64,000 nucleotides of DNA from Pyrrhosoma nymphula (GCA_963573305.1 OY754337.1:52589164-52653163); one strand, 5' to 3'; counted from the first letter of the stretch, positions 12,588 through 24,689 are shown. The notes: generated by a model not told the origin, from the letters alone. A program made the numbers and translations.

Positions 12588-13226
12588 AAGGAAATACTAG
12601 CTCCTCCTAGGGATTCAATCTGCATGGGGACACATACGTAAGCATGTATGATATCAAAATTTTTACATTTCCTGCCTCCGTATACACTCTTGTATGTGTT
12701 ACGATGAGTTTTCCCTAGCTGGCAAGCTTCACAAAAGAATTTTTCACCTCCTGCTTTGTTAAACCCCTCGATAATTCCTAAACTGGATAACTGAATCATC
12801 GCACTAGCATTTAAATGTCCCAACCGTTAATGCCACACTTTGAAGCTGTCTTATGACGCGAGATTAGCCTGACAATTAGTAGTTACAACAAATAACATTC
12901 TATTTATTTCGTTCTCCTGTTTCACACCTGTAGCTAGCACCTTGCCATCTTTACACACCAATACGTCATTTCCTGCAAACTTAACCTCGAAACCTCTTGA
13001 AGTGCGTACTTCGACTGAGAAAAGATTTTTCCGAAGTTGAGGCACATACAAAACATTTTCAATCCTCCCGAGCTCCCACTTATTGTTCGCGTATTACAAC
13101 AGTTCCAAATCCTACAACTGTACACTTAGTGTTGTCTCCTAATGTAACAGAGATATCTCCGCATTCAACTAAATCGCTTAACCACTCACGTCTGTAGCGA
13201 ATATGCCTAGACGCACCACTGTCCAT
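12584..13226 (-). pseudogene. Copia protease and gag-pre-integrase remnant
   Basis: The minus strand shows the aspartic protease motif DSGA at 13223-13212, followed by frames with YVPQLRKNLFSV (end of the protease region) and GHLNASAMIQLSSLGI and FFCEACQLGKTHR (His/Cys zinc site of the pre-integrase domain). The first catalytic Asp of the integrase triad, expected in a DxxGP-type segment, reads as Tyr in 'IIHAYVCVPM'. Several frames are needed to cover the region, so it is broken. The DNA transposon at 13235 enters about four codons before DSGA. Confidence 0.88.
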
Positions 13227-13734
13227 GAGCCAGGGGGGTTATTACGGAACTCGCGACGTTAAATAAAGACGTCGTTAAACACAGACTGTCCTGGCCTGAA
13301 TATATCTACCCTAGCGATTACGGAATTCAAGGTAGAAGTGTTGAAGAGGGTCGTTATGCCCATAAAGACAGTGTTATGACAAATTCTTCGTTCAAGTCTG
13401 TGCAACTCTCTCGGAATATGTATTGACCAATGAAATGCTTGACGATCCTGTGTGGAACAGTGGACCAAATGCATGAGCGAGCAAAAGTAAACAAGAAAAA
13501 ATGAGTATCGTTTAGCGACGGTCCTCGCCAGGAATGTAAACAAACAAGTCATTATTTCCTGAAAGAAGTTTTGAATTATCTTTATTATTACGTAATCGCA
13601 TCTTTAGTGAGTTACACTGATGGAAATAAAGAGTGAGAAAACCGTTCCGGGTGTATGCTTCGTGCAGTCGAAAAATAAAGAGTATTCGTTCAATTAATGT
13701 GCAGAAAAAATGAGTTTACACAATGTGCATAGGG

Positions 13735-14780
13735 TTTGTTTTTAAAACGGTGCAAAGTGTGTGTGGGAATGGTGAATTTATGTGCGTGATAATCGTGCGC
13801 GAAAACGATCGAAGAGTGTCTAAAAGTTATTAGACGTACTGCTTGCAAAAGTGTTTTTTGATTGTCACTGTACAGAAAATAGTGTAAAGAGCATATTAAG
13901 CATTTAAGGAGTAAGCACCAACAGTTTTTATATTTCTAGAACGTGTAATTATCTGTCCGGAGAGTTTACATTTGAGGAATGTGGGTTTGTAAGTGACAGT
14001 GACACGTATTTTTTAAATAGAAACTATAAACGCACATCTTTCAGGGGTGACATGAGCGGCAGGGATAATTACACTAAAGAATACGATGACATATCTGTAT
14101 TTGCCTCTTCGTATAACCTTCTATTGCATGAAATACGAGCAGTATCAAACAAATATATACTAACTACGCAGCAAACAGCTGAGCCAAAGCTCAGCTGTTT
14201 GCTGCCCTGTCAGAAATGCTCCCGGTTGAACTTGTTCGTGGCTTTGAAACTCGGAAATATTTGGTTTGTTTTTAAAACGTTAAAAAGTGTGTATGAGACT
14301 GATGAATCAATGTGCATTTCTGTGAGAATCGTGCGCGAAAACGATAGAAGAGTGGCTTAAAGTTGCTGCCTTCAAAGGTGTCTTTTGATTGTCACCGCAC
14401 AGAAAATTGTGAAAAGAGCATTTCAAGCGTTTAGGAAGTATGCATAAACAGTTTTTATATTTCTTGAACGTGTAATTAACTCCCCAGAGAGTTTAAAATT
14501 GAGGAATGTGGGTTTGAAAAAGTGACTGACGCGTATTTGAAATGAGAAACTATAAACGCAAATCTTTCCGGGGTGACATGAGCGGCAGGGATAATTACAC
14601 TCCAGAATACGATCACATATCTGTATTTGCCTCTTCGTATAACCTTCTATTGCATGAAATACGAGTAGTATCAATCAAATCTAAAGTAACTTGTATGCCA
14701 AAGCTCAGCCGTATGCTGCACCGTCAGAAATGCTCCCGGACTCAGCAATGCAATAGCTTTGAAACTCGGAAATATTTTTA
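13735..14780. repeat. ~525-bp direct duplication inside the DNA transposon
   Basis: Unit 1 starts near 13735 and unit 2 near 14262. Both contain GTTTGTTTTTAAAACG, then TCGTGCGCGAAAACGAT, and later a long block from GGGGTGACATGAGCGGCAGG (14044 and 14570) through CTTCTATTGCATGAAATACG. Identity is high in the second half. A further ~180-bp duplication (about 14695-14870 and 14875-15055) follows, sharing GAAACTCGGAAAT and TTCNNCATAG(C/G)CTTTGAT. The short ORFs at 14052-14360 and 14542-14781 are the two copies of one segment. Confidence 0.85.
14168..14205. other. Perfect 17-bp hairpin inside transposon repeat unit 1
   Basis: GCAGCAAACAGCTGAGC (14168-14184) is followed after a four-base loop (CAAA) by its exact inverse (14189-14205). 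The equivalent place in unit 2 (near 14700) has only the right half in degenerate form, so the hairpin was gained in unit 1 or lost in unit 2. Confidence 0.9.
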
Positions 14781-15251
14781 AAACATTTAGCAAATCACCT
14801 AATTGTAAAATCATACTTTTTGTCATATTATTCTTCGCATAGCCTTTGATTATTAACATTAATATACTTCGTGAGTCCTCAGAATTGAACCGTCATCAGA
14901 TGTACTCCCGAGTCTCGACAATGCATTTGATTTGAAACTCGGAAATGTTTTAAAAACATTTCGCAACTCTTCTAAGTGTGAACGCTTGTTACTTTTAATG
15001 TTGTTCTTCACATAGGCTTTGATAATTATTATATATCTCGCTAGTTCGCAGAGTTGACCTTTGCGCGAATACGCCATCTTGGGTCTTTATCTTCATAAGG
15101 ACCCCTCTTGAGCTGGCTTTATTTTGGGTCGTTATGATAAAGACTTAACTCCATAAAGACGGCCTTATGAGTTCCGTAATCGCTCCAGTCGATATGCTCA
15201 CTGGGGGTCCTTATGATAAAGACTTTCACCTCATAACGGCGTCCTTATGAG

Positions 15252-16156
15252 TTACGTAATAACCCCCCAGGTCTCTTTTATTTCACTCAGAGAGATGAAA
15301 TATTTAACATCTTTTGCCTCATCTACACGTTTATTACGTTCACGGGTAGTGTATTTGTCGGTAGTAACAAACGCACTCACTGGATGTTCATCCCCCGATT
15401 CTGTCTCTAACTTCTTTTTCTCAGTTTTCTTATTCTTCCTGCAACTTCGGGCAATGTAGCCAGGTTTACCACAAATAAAAATAACAATTTTGGCTTTCCA
15501 CTTATTCCCAACTTGTTTCCCAACTGCCCTTTTTGTATTTCTACTTATCGACATAGCTGCTAAAGCACTCGCTGACTCCTCTATTTCCGTAATTCTTGCT
15601 TCCTCGGCGATCAGCCTCTCCTGTTGTCTCGTTACGGTCTGGTCAGCAGCTGCGACGTTGTCCCAAGCTGTAACTAGTGAATGAAACTTAGCGGGAAGGC
15701 TTCCCAGAATCTTTGCCATGAGAGCAAGATCCGATACCTTCTCTCCTACGTCCGTTAGTTGCGCCACAATATTTTGTATCTTCGCAATAGCTTTACAACG
15801 TTTACAGCTGAATCACTCGGCCCCATCGTGTATTCCTGAAACCGCTTCACGAGAAGGAGCTTGTTCGCTTCCGATTTTTGCTCATTCACGAGACACAGTT
15901 TGTCCCACATTACTGACGCCGTTGTACACGTAAGTAAATATTCTAACTGTGAGTACTCAACTGAGGATGCTATAATGCACATTGCTTTTGCATTGTCCTT
16001 TACCCACTGTTTCCCGGCAGCATCTTTGAGATTTGCTGGCTGACGACTCGTTCCCAGCACCACATCTATTAACCCTCCAGCAACGAATAGTGCCTTTATT
16101 TGAAATTTCCACAGTTGGAAATTTGTGCCATCGAACTTGGTAATACTCTTCGTCAA
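15252..16156 (-). pseudogene. Copia gag polyprotein, frameshifted
   Basis: The N-terminal frame (16156-15755) opens with ITKFDGTNFQLWKFQIKALF, the typical start of copia-type Gag, and continues through TTASVMWDKLCLVNEQKSEA and KRFQEYTMG. A shift near 15760 moves to the second frame (15767-15252), with AKILGSLPAKFHSLVTAWDN, then CGKPGYIARSCRKNKK. That last motif is a decayed CCHC zinc knuckle: the first Cys is missing and the His is Tyr. Gag would form the particle and the knuckle would bind RNA. The frame ends at the GGGG-ended transposon at 15266. Confidence 0.9.
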
Positions 16157-16271
16157 GCTCTCCGCTTATGCCATGACGGAATACTCGCGACCACGTTTTT
16201 CCTTACGTTCGCACTTCACTTGTCACGTCTAACTCTTATATAATTATATAAATGTTGCTGCAAATGTTATA

Positions 16272-16285
16272 CTGGGCCCATAACC
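16272..16285 (-). promoter_or_regulatory. Primer-binding site matching the initiator-Met tRNA anticodon region
   Basis: The plus-strand 14-mer CTGGGCCCATAACC lies against the inner edge of the 5' LTR. It equals the anticodon stem-loop segment of eukaryotic initiator methionine tRNA, so the element's RNA would be complementary to it. Copia elements are known to prime with an internal initiator-tRNA fragment cleaved in the anticodon loop, not the 3' end. Position and sequence both fit. Confidence 0.85.
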
Positions 16286-16535
16286 TGTTGAGTGGTATAT
16301 GGAACAACAAAAAAAAAGTCGTAGTTAACTTAACGTTTATTTGCAGCAGCCAAGACAATCTGCTAGACAAAGAAATAATACTGCGCGTCATTGCCAGCTG
16401 AATTCCAAGTATAACTGTCGTTACCGCATGGCTCATCAGCTGACAACGACTATCTATATTAGACAATCGATACATACAAATTGTTACAAATACTAAAGAA
16501 AAATAACCAATTATAATTCATAATATTTTCTAACA
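16286..16535 (-). repeat. 5' LTR of the copia element
   Basis: The 250-bp partner of 10196-10447. It would carry the promoter for the minus-strand transcript. The plus-strand boundaries are TGTTGAGTGG...TTTTCTAACA. Confidence 0.9.
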
Positions 16536-19500
16536 ATAAAATTTTCCCCGGTAACAAGTCTCTTCAATGAGAAGTTATTCAATGATATGTCTTAGATATT
16601 ATAGTATTACACAGAATTAGTGTCTAGTTTAAAAAACTAGTTACACCATGATCCTCGTCGTAATATAGTTGGTCTATGTAGCCAACAATAGAATCGTACT
16701 CCTTCAATCTTCTCCTAGCTTAGCTAGGAGATCGCTGATAACTCTTAGATATTTAAGTATGACACAGATTGAGTTTATAGATGAGAAACTAGTAACATCA
16801 TAATCCTCGTCTTATTGAAGTTGTTTTATGTGTCCAAGAATGGACTCGCACACCTTCAATAACCTCCAACTAATAAGACAAAATGCTGTTACGGCCATCA
16901 TACCGACAGTACATAATGTCATCGGCAAATATCTCTTGCGTATATCCTCGAATGACAATGTCAACGTTAAATACATTGATTCTCTCTTTCTTTCTGGAAA
17001 AATTCTTATCCGACGACGACATTCTCTTCAAGGAGAAAATATTCAGTGATAAGTATTAGATATTTAAGTATTACACAGAATGTGATTCTAGTTAAAAATT
17101 ATTTACCTCATAAACCGTCTCATATTCTAGTTATTACCATCTAGCAACAATAGAATCATTCACCTTCAATAACCTCCTACTAATAACTCAAACTGCTGCT
17201 ATGGCCATCAGACCGACAGAACATAATTTCATTCGCAAACATCTTCTTGCGTACATTCTCGAGTGGTAATGTTTTGTTAATGGCATTGATAGTCTTTCAT
17301 TCTTTCTTAAAACATTCTTATTCGATAACATCAGTCTCTTCAAAGAGAAAATATCCAATGATAAGTCTTAGATGCATATGTATTACACAGAATATGTTTC
17401 TAGTTAAAAAAATAGTTAAATAATACACTTCCTCTTATTTTGGTTGGTCAATGAAGCCAACAATAGAATCGTACACCTTCAATCTTCTCCCAGTTTATAA
17501 TAAAAGTTGCTGTTACGGCCATCAAACGGACAGCACATAATTACATCCGCAAGTCTATTGCGCATATTCTCGAATAGCAATGTCTTCGTTTAAGACATTG
17601 ACCCTCTCTTTCTTTCTTGAAAAATTCTTATCCGATAACATCACTCTCTTCTAAGAGGAAATATTCAATGACAACTCTTAGATATTAAATAATTACACAG
17701 AAGGAGTATCTAGTTATAAAACTAGTTATACATTATAAACTTCCTCTTATTCCAGTTCGTTCCATCTACCCAACAATATAAACGCACACCTTCAATAACC
17801 TCCAACTCATAAGACAAACTACTGTTACGGCCATTATACCGATAGCTTATAATTTCATTCGCAAATAACTCTTGCGTATATTCTCAAATGGCAATGCCTA
17901 CATTAGAGGAATTGATTCTCTCCATTTCTTTATTGAATATTTTTTATCCGAGAACATCAGTCTTTTCTAACAGAATCTATTCAATGATAACTGTTCGATA
18001 TTTAAGTATCACACAGACTGAGTTTCTAGTTTAAAAAATAGTTACATCATAATCCTCGTCTTATTCTAGTTCTCTATGTAGCTAACAATAGAATCATACT
18101 CTTTCAATCTCCTCCTAGGTGACTAGAGAATCTGCTGTTACGGCCGTAAAACCGACAGCTAAAAATTTCATCCGTAAATGTCTCTTGTGCATATTCTCGT
18201 GTGGCATCGTCTTCTTTAATGGCATGGATCCTTTCTCATTCTTTCTTGAAAAAATCGTTTACCATAGCCAGTCTTCAAACAGAAAATATTAATTGAAAAT
18301 TATTTGATATTTAGGTATTACACAGAATGATGTTCTAGTTAAAATACTAGTTACATCATAATCCTCGTCTTATTCTAGTTGCACTATGTAGCTAATAATA
18401 GATTCATACTCATTCAATCTCCTCCAAGGTTTAATGAAAAACTGCTGTTACGGCCATCAACCAGAAGGCGCATAATTTCATTCGCAAATATCTCTCTTGC
18501 ATATCCTATAGTGGCAATGTCTTCGTTAATGGCATGGATCATCTTTCATTCATTCTTGCAATAATGTTTTCTGATAACAAGTCTCCTCAATGAGAAAATA
18601 TCAATGACAACTCTTATATATTTAAGTAATATTTACATAGGATTAGTTTCTAGTTGAAAAATTAGTTGCATCATAATTCTTGTCTTCTTCTAGTTGGTCT
18701 ATGTAGCCAACAATGGAATAGAACACCTTCAATCTCCTCCTAACTAATGATAAAAACTGCTGTTACGGCCATCAAAGCGACAGCACTTAATTTTTCGCAA
18801 ATTTGTCTTGTGCATATTTATTCGAGTGGCAATGTCTTCGCTATTGGCATGGATCCTCTCTCATTCTTTCTTGAATTGATATTATGCGATAACAAGTCTT
18901 TTCAAAGGGAAAATATTCAATGATAACTCTTGGATACTTAATTAATACACAGAATGAGTTTCTTGTTAAAAAGCTAGTTACATAATAAACGTCCTTCTAT
19001 TATAGTTCGTTCCATCTAGCCAACAATAGTTGCGTACCCCTTCAATAACCTCAAACTCGTAAGACAAACGATCTTAGGCCCATTTTACCGTCAGCATGTT
19101 ATTTTATTCCCACATATCTCTTGCGTACATTCTGGAATGGCAATGTCTACATTAGAAGCAGTCATTCTCTCTTCATTTCTTGAAAAATTCTTATCGGATA
19201 ACATTAGTCTCTTCTAAGAGAAAATATATTCTCTGACAACTCTTAGATATTTAAGTATTACACAGAATGAGTTTCTTCTTAAAACGTAGTTATATCATAC
19301 TCCTTGCCTTATTCTAGTTGGTCTATGTAGCTAATAAGAAAATCATACTCCTTCAATCTCCTCCTAGCTTATTAGAAAAACTGCTGTTACTGCAATGAAA
19401 CCGACAGCCCATACCTCATCCGCAAATACCTCTTGCGCTTATTCTCGAATGGCAATGTCTTCGTTAATGGCATGGATCTTTTCACATTCTTTCTTGAAAT

Positions 19501-20250
19501 AATCTTATCCTTTAACAAGTATCATCAAAGAGAAAATAATTAATGATAAATATTAGATATTTAAGTATTACATAGAATGAGTTTCTAGTTTTAAAACTAA
19601 TTACATCATAATCCTCGTGTTATTCTATTTGGTCTATGTCGCCAACAATAGAATCGTACTTCTTCAATCTCCTCCTAGCTTTTAAGAAAAAGTGCCGTTA
19701 CTACCATCAAGCCAACACATAATTTCATCCTCAAATATCTTTTGGGCATATGCTCATTACTATGTCTATTTTAATGGCATGGATCCTCTCTCTCATTCTT
19801 TTTTAAAATAATCTTATCCGATAACAAGTCTCTTCAAAGAGAAAATATTCAATGCAAAGTCTTAGATATTTGAGTATTACATATAATTAGTTTCTAGTTG
19901 AAGAACATAGTTACATCATTAACCTCCTTGTAGTCTAAATGGTTCCATCTAGCCAACAATAGAATCAACACCTTCACTCGCCTCCCAGCTCATAAAAAAA
20001 ACTGCTGTTTCGGCCATCAAACCGACAGCACATAATTTTGTCCGCGGATATATCTTGCGTATCTTCTCGATTGTCTGTCTCTTTGTTAATGGCATAGATC
20101 CTTTGTTTCTTTCTTGAAACATTATCCGGTGACATCAGTCTCTTCAAAGAGAAAATGTTCCATGGTATCTTTTAGATATTTAAGTGTGACACACAGTGAG
20201 TTTCTACTTAAAAAACTAGTTCCATTATAATCCTCTTCCAGCTGCCGCTG
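16536..20250. repeat. ~310-bp satellite array, about 12 units
   Basis: An 'AACTAGTTACATCATAATCC' block recurs near 16638, 16790, 17096, 17410, 17725, 18040, 18350, 18665, 18978, 19290, 19600, 19905 and 20215, always with TCTTAGATATTTAAGTATTACACAGAA before it and TGCTGTTACGGCCATCAAACCGAC-like text after it. Spacing is 307-315 bases, except one short unit (16638-16790, about 150 bases). No unit has a conserved reading frame. Similarity between units is moderate, so this is an old array. It continues the block at 9540-10195. Confidence 0.93.
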
Positions 20251-23200
20251 CCAGTTGCGTTAGTATGTAAAAGCTTCCCCTCAGGAACCCATCGTAGGGC
20301 CCTCCAAGGGCTTTTAAGTAAACTCACTTAAAAGGAAACTGACTTAAAGTAAACTCCCTTGAGGGAAAATGAACCTAAGAAGTTGGAATTAAGTCTTTAA
20401 AAAAGAGAGCTGCAGCTTAGAGAAAGAATCTTTTTACTGGTTTAGTATCACAATTAGAATTAACCTGGATTTTCTATACTTACTGTACTTTTCCCAAAAA
20501 AACTGCCTCAAATTCGTATTCCAGTCGATGAATAATGTCCTCCATTGACAAAAACTTCAATTTACACTTAGTGTACATTACTGTACGGCCCTCGTGTATT
20601 ATAGGTTTTTCTCCCTTATTGATTATCCTCTCTCAGGCGTCTCCCAGCTTTGATAGTTTAGGCCTCTTGTCATTTCGGCAGTTGGGTTCAGGTTAGGGAC
20701 TCCTCTTATTACAACTGGGGGATGCATGAGGGGGGACTATCAATATGGGGCATAGCTCGTTTAGAGATGTGGGGGGTGAAAATTAAAGTGACTTAATAGC
20801 TAACAATGTAGGATGGACAATTAAAGTTGTGGGATTTTGAAATAACAAACAAATAGCACTTAAATTATAGTTTGAGCAAAACGTTAGGTGAATGACAATT
20901 AAAACGTATTATATGCATCAAGCTTAAGTTTATGGTCAAGCATGTAGCCCTTAAATGGCAGAATGTTCTTGTTAATATAGTGGTTGTGTACACGAATATT
21001 TTGGTAATGAAGCATGTTCTTAATTTTTGTGCTTGCCCTTACTGCAGCTGCACGTTGCAACCATATGTATGGTCAATCATATGTTGAATATGTAGCACTT
21101 GTAGGTAGATAAGATGTAGGATATATTCAATATAATTGTAAGCATGTATTCCGACGGAATTATGTACTACTGTAATCATATATTTTTGTGTTTATGATGA
21201 ATAATTATTCATTCAGGACTCCCTAAGTGTGATATATCGTCATCGTATGATGTACGAAGCGGTGCTTCAAGTAAATTTCACAGGTGTTAAGTAATATTCC
21301 CCTCACCCTGGTAATTTTATGAAGGCTCTATCCCCTTTTTAAGGCTCCAGTCATAGGAATCAGTTGTACAAAACACTACATCATAACCTCCCTTATAATA
21401 TTTTCTCTCCTTTCACGTTTTAACCTTTTTTTCAATTTTCTTCCAGAATATATCTATTTCACTGTGCTTGTTTTTGTGTAACTAATGTACTGTATTTATT
21501 CATATTACCAAATTCTAATGCTCTTTTTTTCTGTCTTTTACTTTGGTGGAGCGGTCTTGGGCTTTTTCTCCCCCGTGGGACATCGTTTTTTTGGAAGACT
21601 TGATTCTTCGGTGCAGTTTCTTCGATGCTACATCTCCTGGACTCATGTGGTGCACCCGCGCCTTGGCTCTAGTTCATCGCTGTCCTTGCAACGCAAGCCC
21701 GTGAAACTTGACAGATCGCTGCACTTAGCTCTTCGCTCGGGCACTTTGACGAGACGCGACAGTCTCCTGCGGTTTCTGAGTCTCCGAGGATTTTCGAGTC
21801 TCGAGGTTTCGAGGGGGGGAAATTTTGGCACATCCTTTGTGTGCTCTTCTCTTCGTTTCCTTCGCCGATTGCCGAACTGTCATCTAAACGTCGCACTGTT
21901 CTGGCAATTGGCCATTTTAGAATCTGAAAGTAACTTGCTGATTGAGATTATTTAATAGTCAAATAAAGTATACCAATCCACAATTAATTCGTTGAAATAT
22001 TGTTGTACCTTTGTTCGAGTTTGGGTTGTGTGTGTGATTTTGTGGGCCTTGAAGGGTTGATAACCATAACATAATCAAGATGTGATAAATATATGAGATT
22101 GAATATAAAAATGTAACATTTCGTAAGTATCATTTACACTTTTGGTCCTAACTTTGATTCTTTACTATTTCAATAAAATGTGATATAGATATAATTGAAC
22201 CAGGGTTTGGTCTCGTCATTAAAATTTTACGCTTCAAAAAGACTGGATTAGTCAATAAACCTGTGCAGTCAAACGTTTATTTAAACTTTCTTGAATTTCT
22301 TTGTTTTATTCCTATTCTTGCGAGTTAAATGAAGCTGTCTCCAGGATTAACTCCTATAGAATTAATGGTTTTTGTCAACGGGGTCATTCCCATCAGCTGT
22401 TATGGATATAAATTCAAAGAGATTGTTGAGACTTATGCCACAGCGGTGTGCTGTTTTCTATTCATTGAGGCGGTTTTCGTTGGAATATTAGTTGTTAAAA
22501 AATAATAGATCTATTACATCGGGAAGGAAGATACTGTCTTCTAAACATAATATTCGTAACCTTTGGTTGTTACTTCGTGAAGGTATGAAAGGAATTTTAG
22601 AAAATAATTAAAATTAGTCCTGTATTCGATTAAAAATAAATTCCATCTTAGCAAGCAGTATTGGAGCGTCATTGAAATCGAGCGAAGTAGATTGTTCTTG
22701 AAAATTATTCAATATTACACTACTCAAATGTAAATGAGAATTCAGCCCGCACGCTATTCGTTCGTGTCTTTCGTCAGTCGACTCTGAGTCGAGTTATCGA
22801 GTAGTTGTACTTTCTTATGTAGCACGCGCGTCCGCGCCATCGTATTTTATACGTTTCTGTCTGGCACATAGACAGCTAACCTAAGAGAAAATTCGCAGCC
22901 ATTCTAGTGATATCGATACGTTATTCTGTCTGGCATTTGTTCGAGAAAAGTCGCAAATATTCTACTGTTTGTATTTGTTCACACTCCTTAAAAGTCTGGA
23001 AACGAACATTCTGTCACCGAATGTTCTCGAAACAACAGAGCTCCATATATATAAAGGAAGCAGATTCGCTGCCAGGCAGTCAGTTTGAAAGCTACAATCG
23101 TCGCGATAACTTGCTCCCCTTTATTTTGTTCTGTATCCGCCACTGTCGTCAATTTCGGAGAGCTTCAGCTTCATTTGTTTAAAAACATAAAGATAGTATG

Positions 23201-24689
23201 ATCACATTGTGACTTGAATGTGATAGCTGAATACTACTAAATTAAATCACAAATTTTCATGCAATGGAAGCAGAAAATGATATTTCTAAATTGACAAAAT
23301 GAGAATCTCCCAGGAGATTATATTAGCTATATCCATCCATATTTTAGGAATAGTGGTAGGTACATGAAATTTAAGAGGATTTAAAATCATAATTGTCACT
23401 ATTATTATACTAAACTCACTTCACTTTGACATTAACCTTTTTCCTAGGTTCTCTGCTGCCAAGTTAGGGAAAAAAGACGACGAAATCAGATGAAAGAGGT
23501 AAGTAACATTTCAGACGGTCGTCCAGTGAACAACACTATGGGACTAATTCAGGAGAAATGACTGGCGCCGAATGAGGAGTTCTATGAATAATAGACTAGT
23601 TGCTTGGTACTGCTTGCAAGCGTTCCTATGCGAAGCGAGGAAGTGAATGTAATTGCAGCCAGCTTCCTCGACACCAAATTTGTTGGAATAAAACCTGGAG
23701 CTACTTTTCATATGCCAACAATCTACATATTTGTCTCCCACTTTTTGCTTTCTTAAAACATCAGGCTAAAAGTCAATTTTGTTGAACTAAGACCTGATTT
23801 AATAAAATATGAATGTCGGAGACTATTCAATAATCAAATTAGCAAAAGAACATGTAAGGCTCGTGTTATCCACTCAAAGCCTTTGATTTAGTCCTGTATG
23901 AATCATTTACCCCTTCTGGCCGCCGAAGAGGAGTGGCAGGGGTTGTAAAATGTATTTTGTTGGGTGAGATGAAAAGTCTTTTCCGCCATTTTATTCAACT
24001 TTTTCAATTACTTAAATCCATATAAGTACTAAAGCTAATAATAAAGTTAATGTTATAAATCATAATTTGAAATAAAAACTGGAGAAAATCTTGTATTCAA
24101 TTATGCAAATAACTTTCATCTTGGCCCTGAAAAAAGATACTTTCCTGCTACTTCTTCGCAAGTGGCCTACGTCACGGAATTACGATATGGATGAAGGATA
24201 GATTTGGATTCTCTATCGCCATTGTGAATTGTTATAAAGCGTGGTGTGCATCAATGTATATTAATCCATTAAAAAATTACTGATTTTCGCGTTTTGTACA
24301 AACTTAATTTCGAGTTTTGTTTAAATAAAAAAGATTGAGGAAAAGTTGTTAGTTCATTCACGGCTGGGTTGGAGTTTCCGAAGGAGAATGCAGTAATGTG
24401 AGAGTGATCTTCAGCTGTCTTTGGCTTTCCGTGCCGTATATACGACCGTGTTTCCGTGTCACGAAGAAAGAAGATAATTGAAACAATATCTCGCTGGTTG
24501 TAATGTAACTATTAACTCAGTAGGTGGGTAATCATTGTAAAAGACTACTTAACACTAAGATTATATTTGGATAATCACGAGGCATAAGTATAGCGTGATT
24601 CTGCAAGGACCTTAGTAATCAGCCTAAATCTAATGGAATTATGACAGTGATTTGTTAATATCTTTCAACTGTCGAAAGCGATTCCGAAA
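20251..24689. other. No supported gene
   Basis: Mostly AT-rich. The longest open frame, 21485-21955 on the plus strand (156 codons), lies in a GC-richer patch (21540-21890) with open frames on both strands. It starts with a hydrophobic stretch, then is Ser/Arg/Leu-rich, and matches no family I know. A GC-rich patch at 22745-22860 could be promoter-like, but no exon follows convincingly. Confidence 0.4.

Larger units (their letters stand above)
13235..15266. mobile_element. DNA transposon with GGGG-ended TIRs and CCAGG target duplication, superfamily unassigned
   Basis: The ends are inverted repeats, GGGGTTATTACGGAACTC at 13235-13252 and its inverse at 15249-15266 (17 of 18 identical). CCAGG flanks both sides (13230-13234 and 15267-15271). 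Deleting the element plus one CCAGG restores the copia frame across the site, so the boundaries are exact. Near both ends are copies of a near-palindromic GTCnTTAT...ATAAnGAC motif (about 13350-13369, 15073-15094, 15125-15144, 15206-15225), and CTTATGAGTTCCGTAAT is repeated at 15164 and 15244. Inside is a ~525-bp tandem duplication. A 97-codon minus frame at 13552-13259 resembles nothing I know. No DDE transposase is visible, so it is probably non-autonomous. Confidence 0.88.
10196..16535 (-). mobile_element. Ty1/copia LTR retrotransposon, defective, inserted in satellite DNA
   Basis: Two direct LTRs (10196-10447 and 16286-16535) flank a minus-strand gag-pol with the copia order: gag, zinc knuckle, protease, gag-pre-integrase, integrase, RT, RNase H. 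The flanking 5-mers are ATATA and ATAAA, a probable target duplication with one change. The LTRs differ at roughly one position in ten by eye, so the insertion is old. The element is dead: gag is frameshifted, a 2-kb DNA transposon interrupts the protease start, an integrase acidic residue is changed, and the RT catalytic core is deleted. Confidence 0.95.

Noticed and set aside
14052..14781. Two similar ORFs (102 and 79 codons) as a small gene family
   Set aside because: They are the two copies of a tandem duplication inside a DNA transposon; the frames are interrupted differently in each.
21485..21955. 156-codon ORF, one of the longer in the window
   Set aside because: It lies in a GC-rich patch with open frames on the opposite strand, has no recognisable domain and no splice or polyadenylation support.
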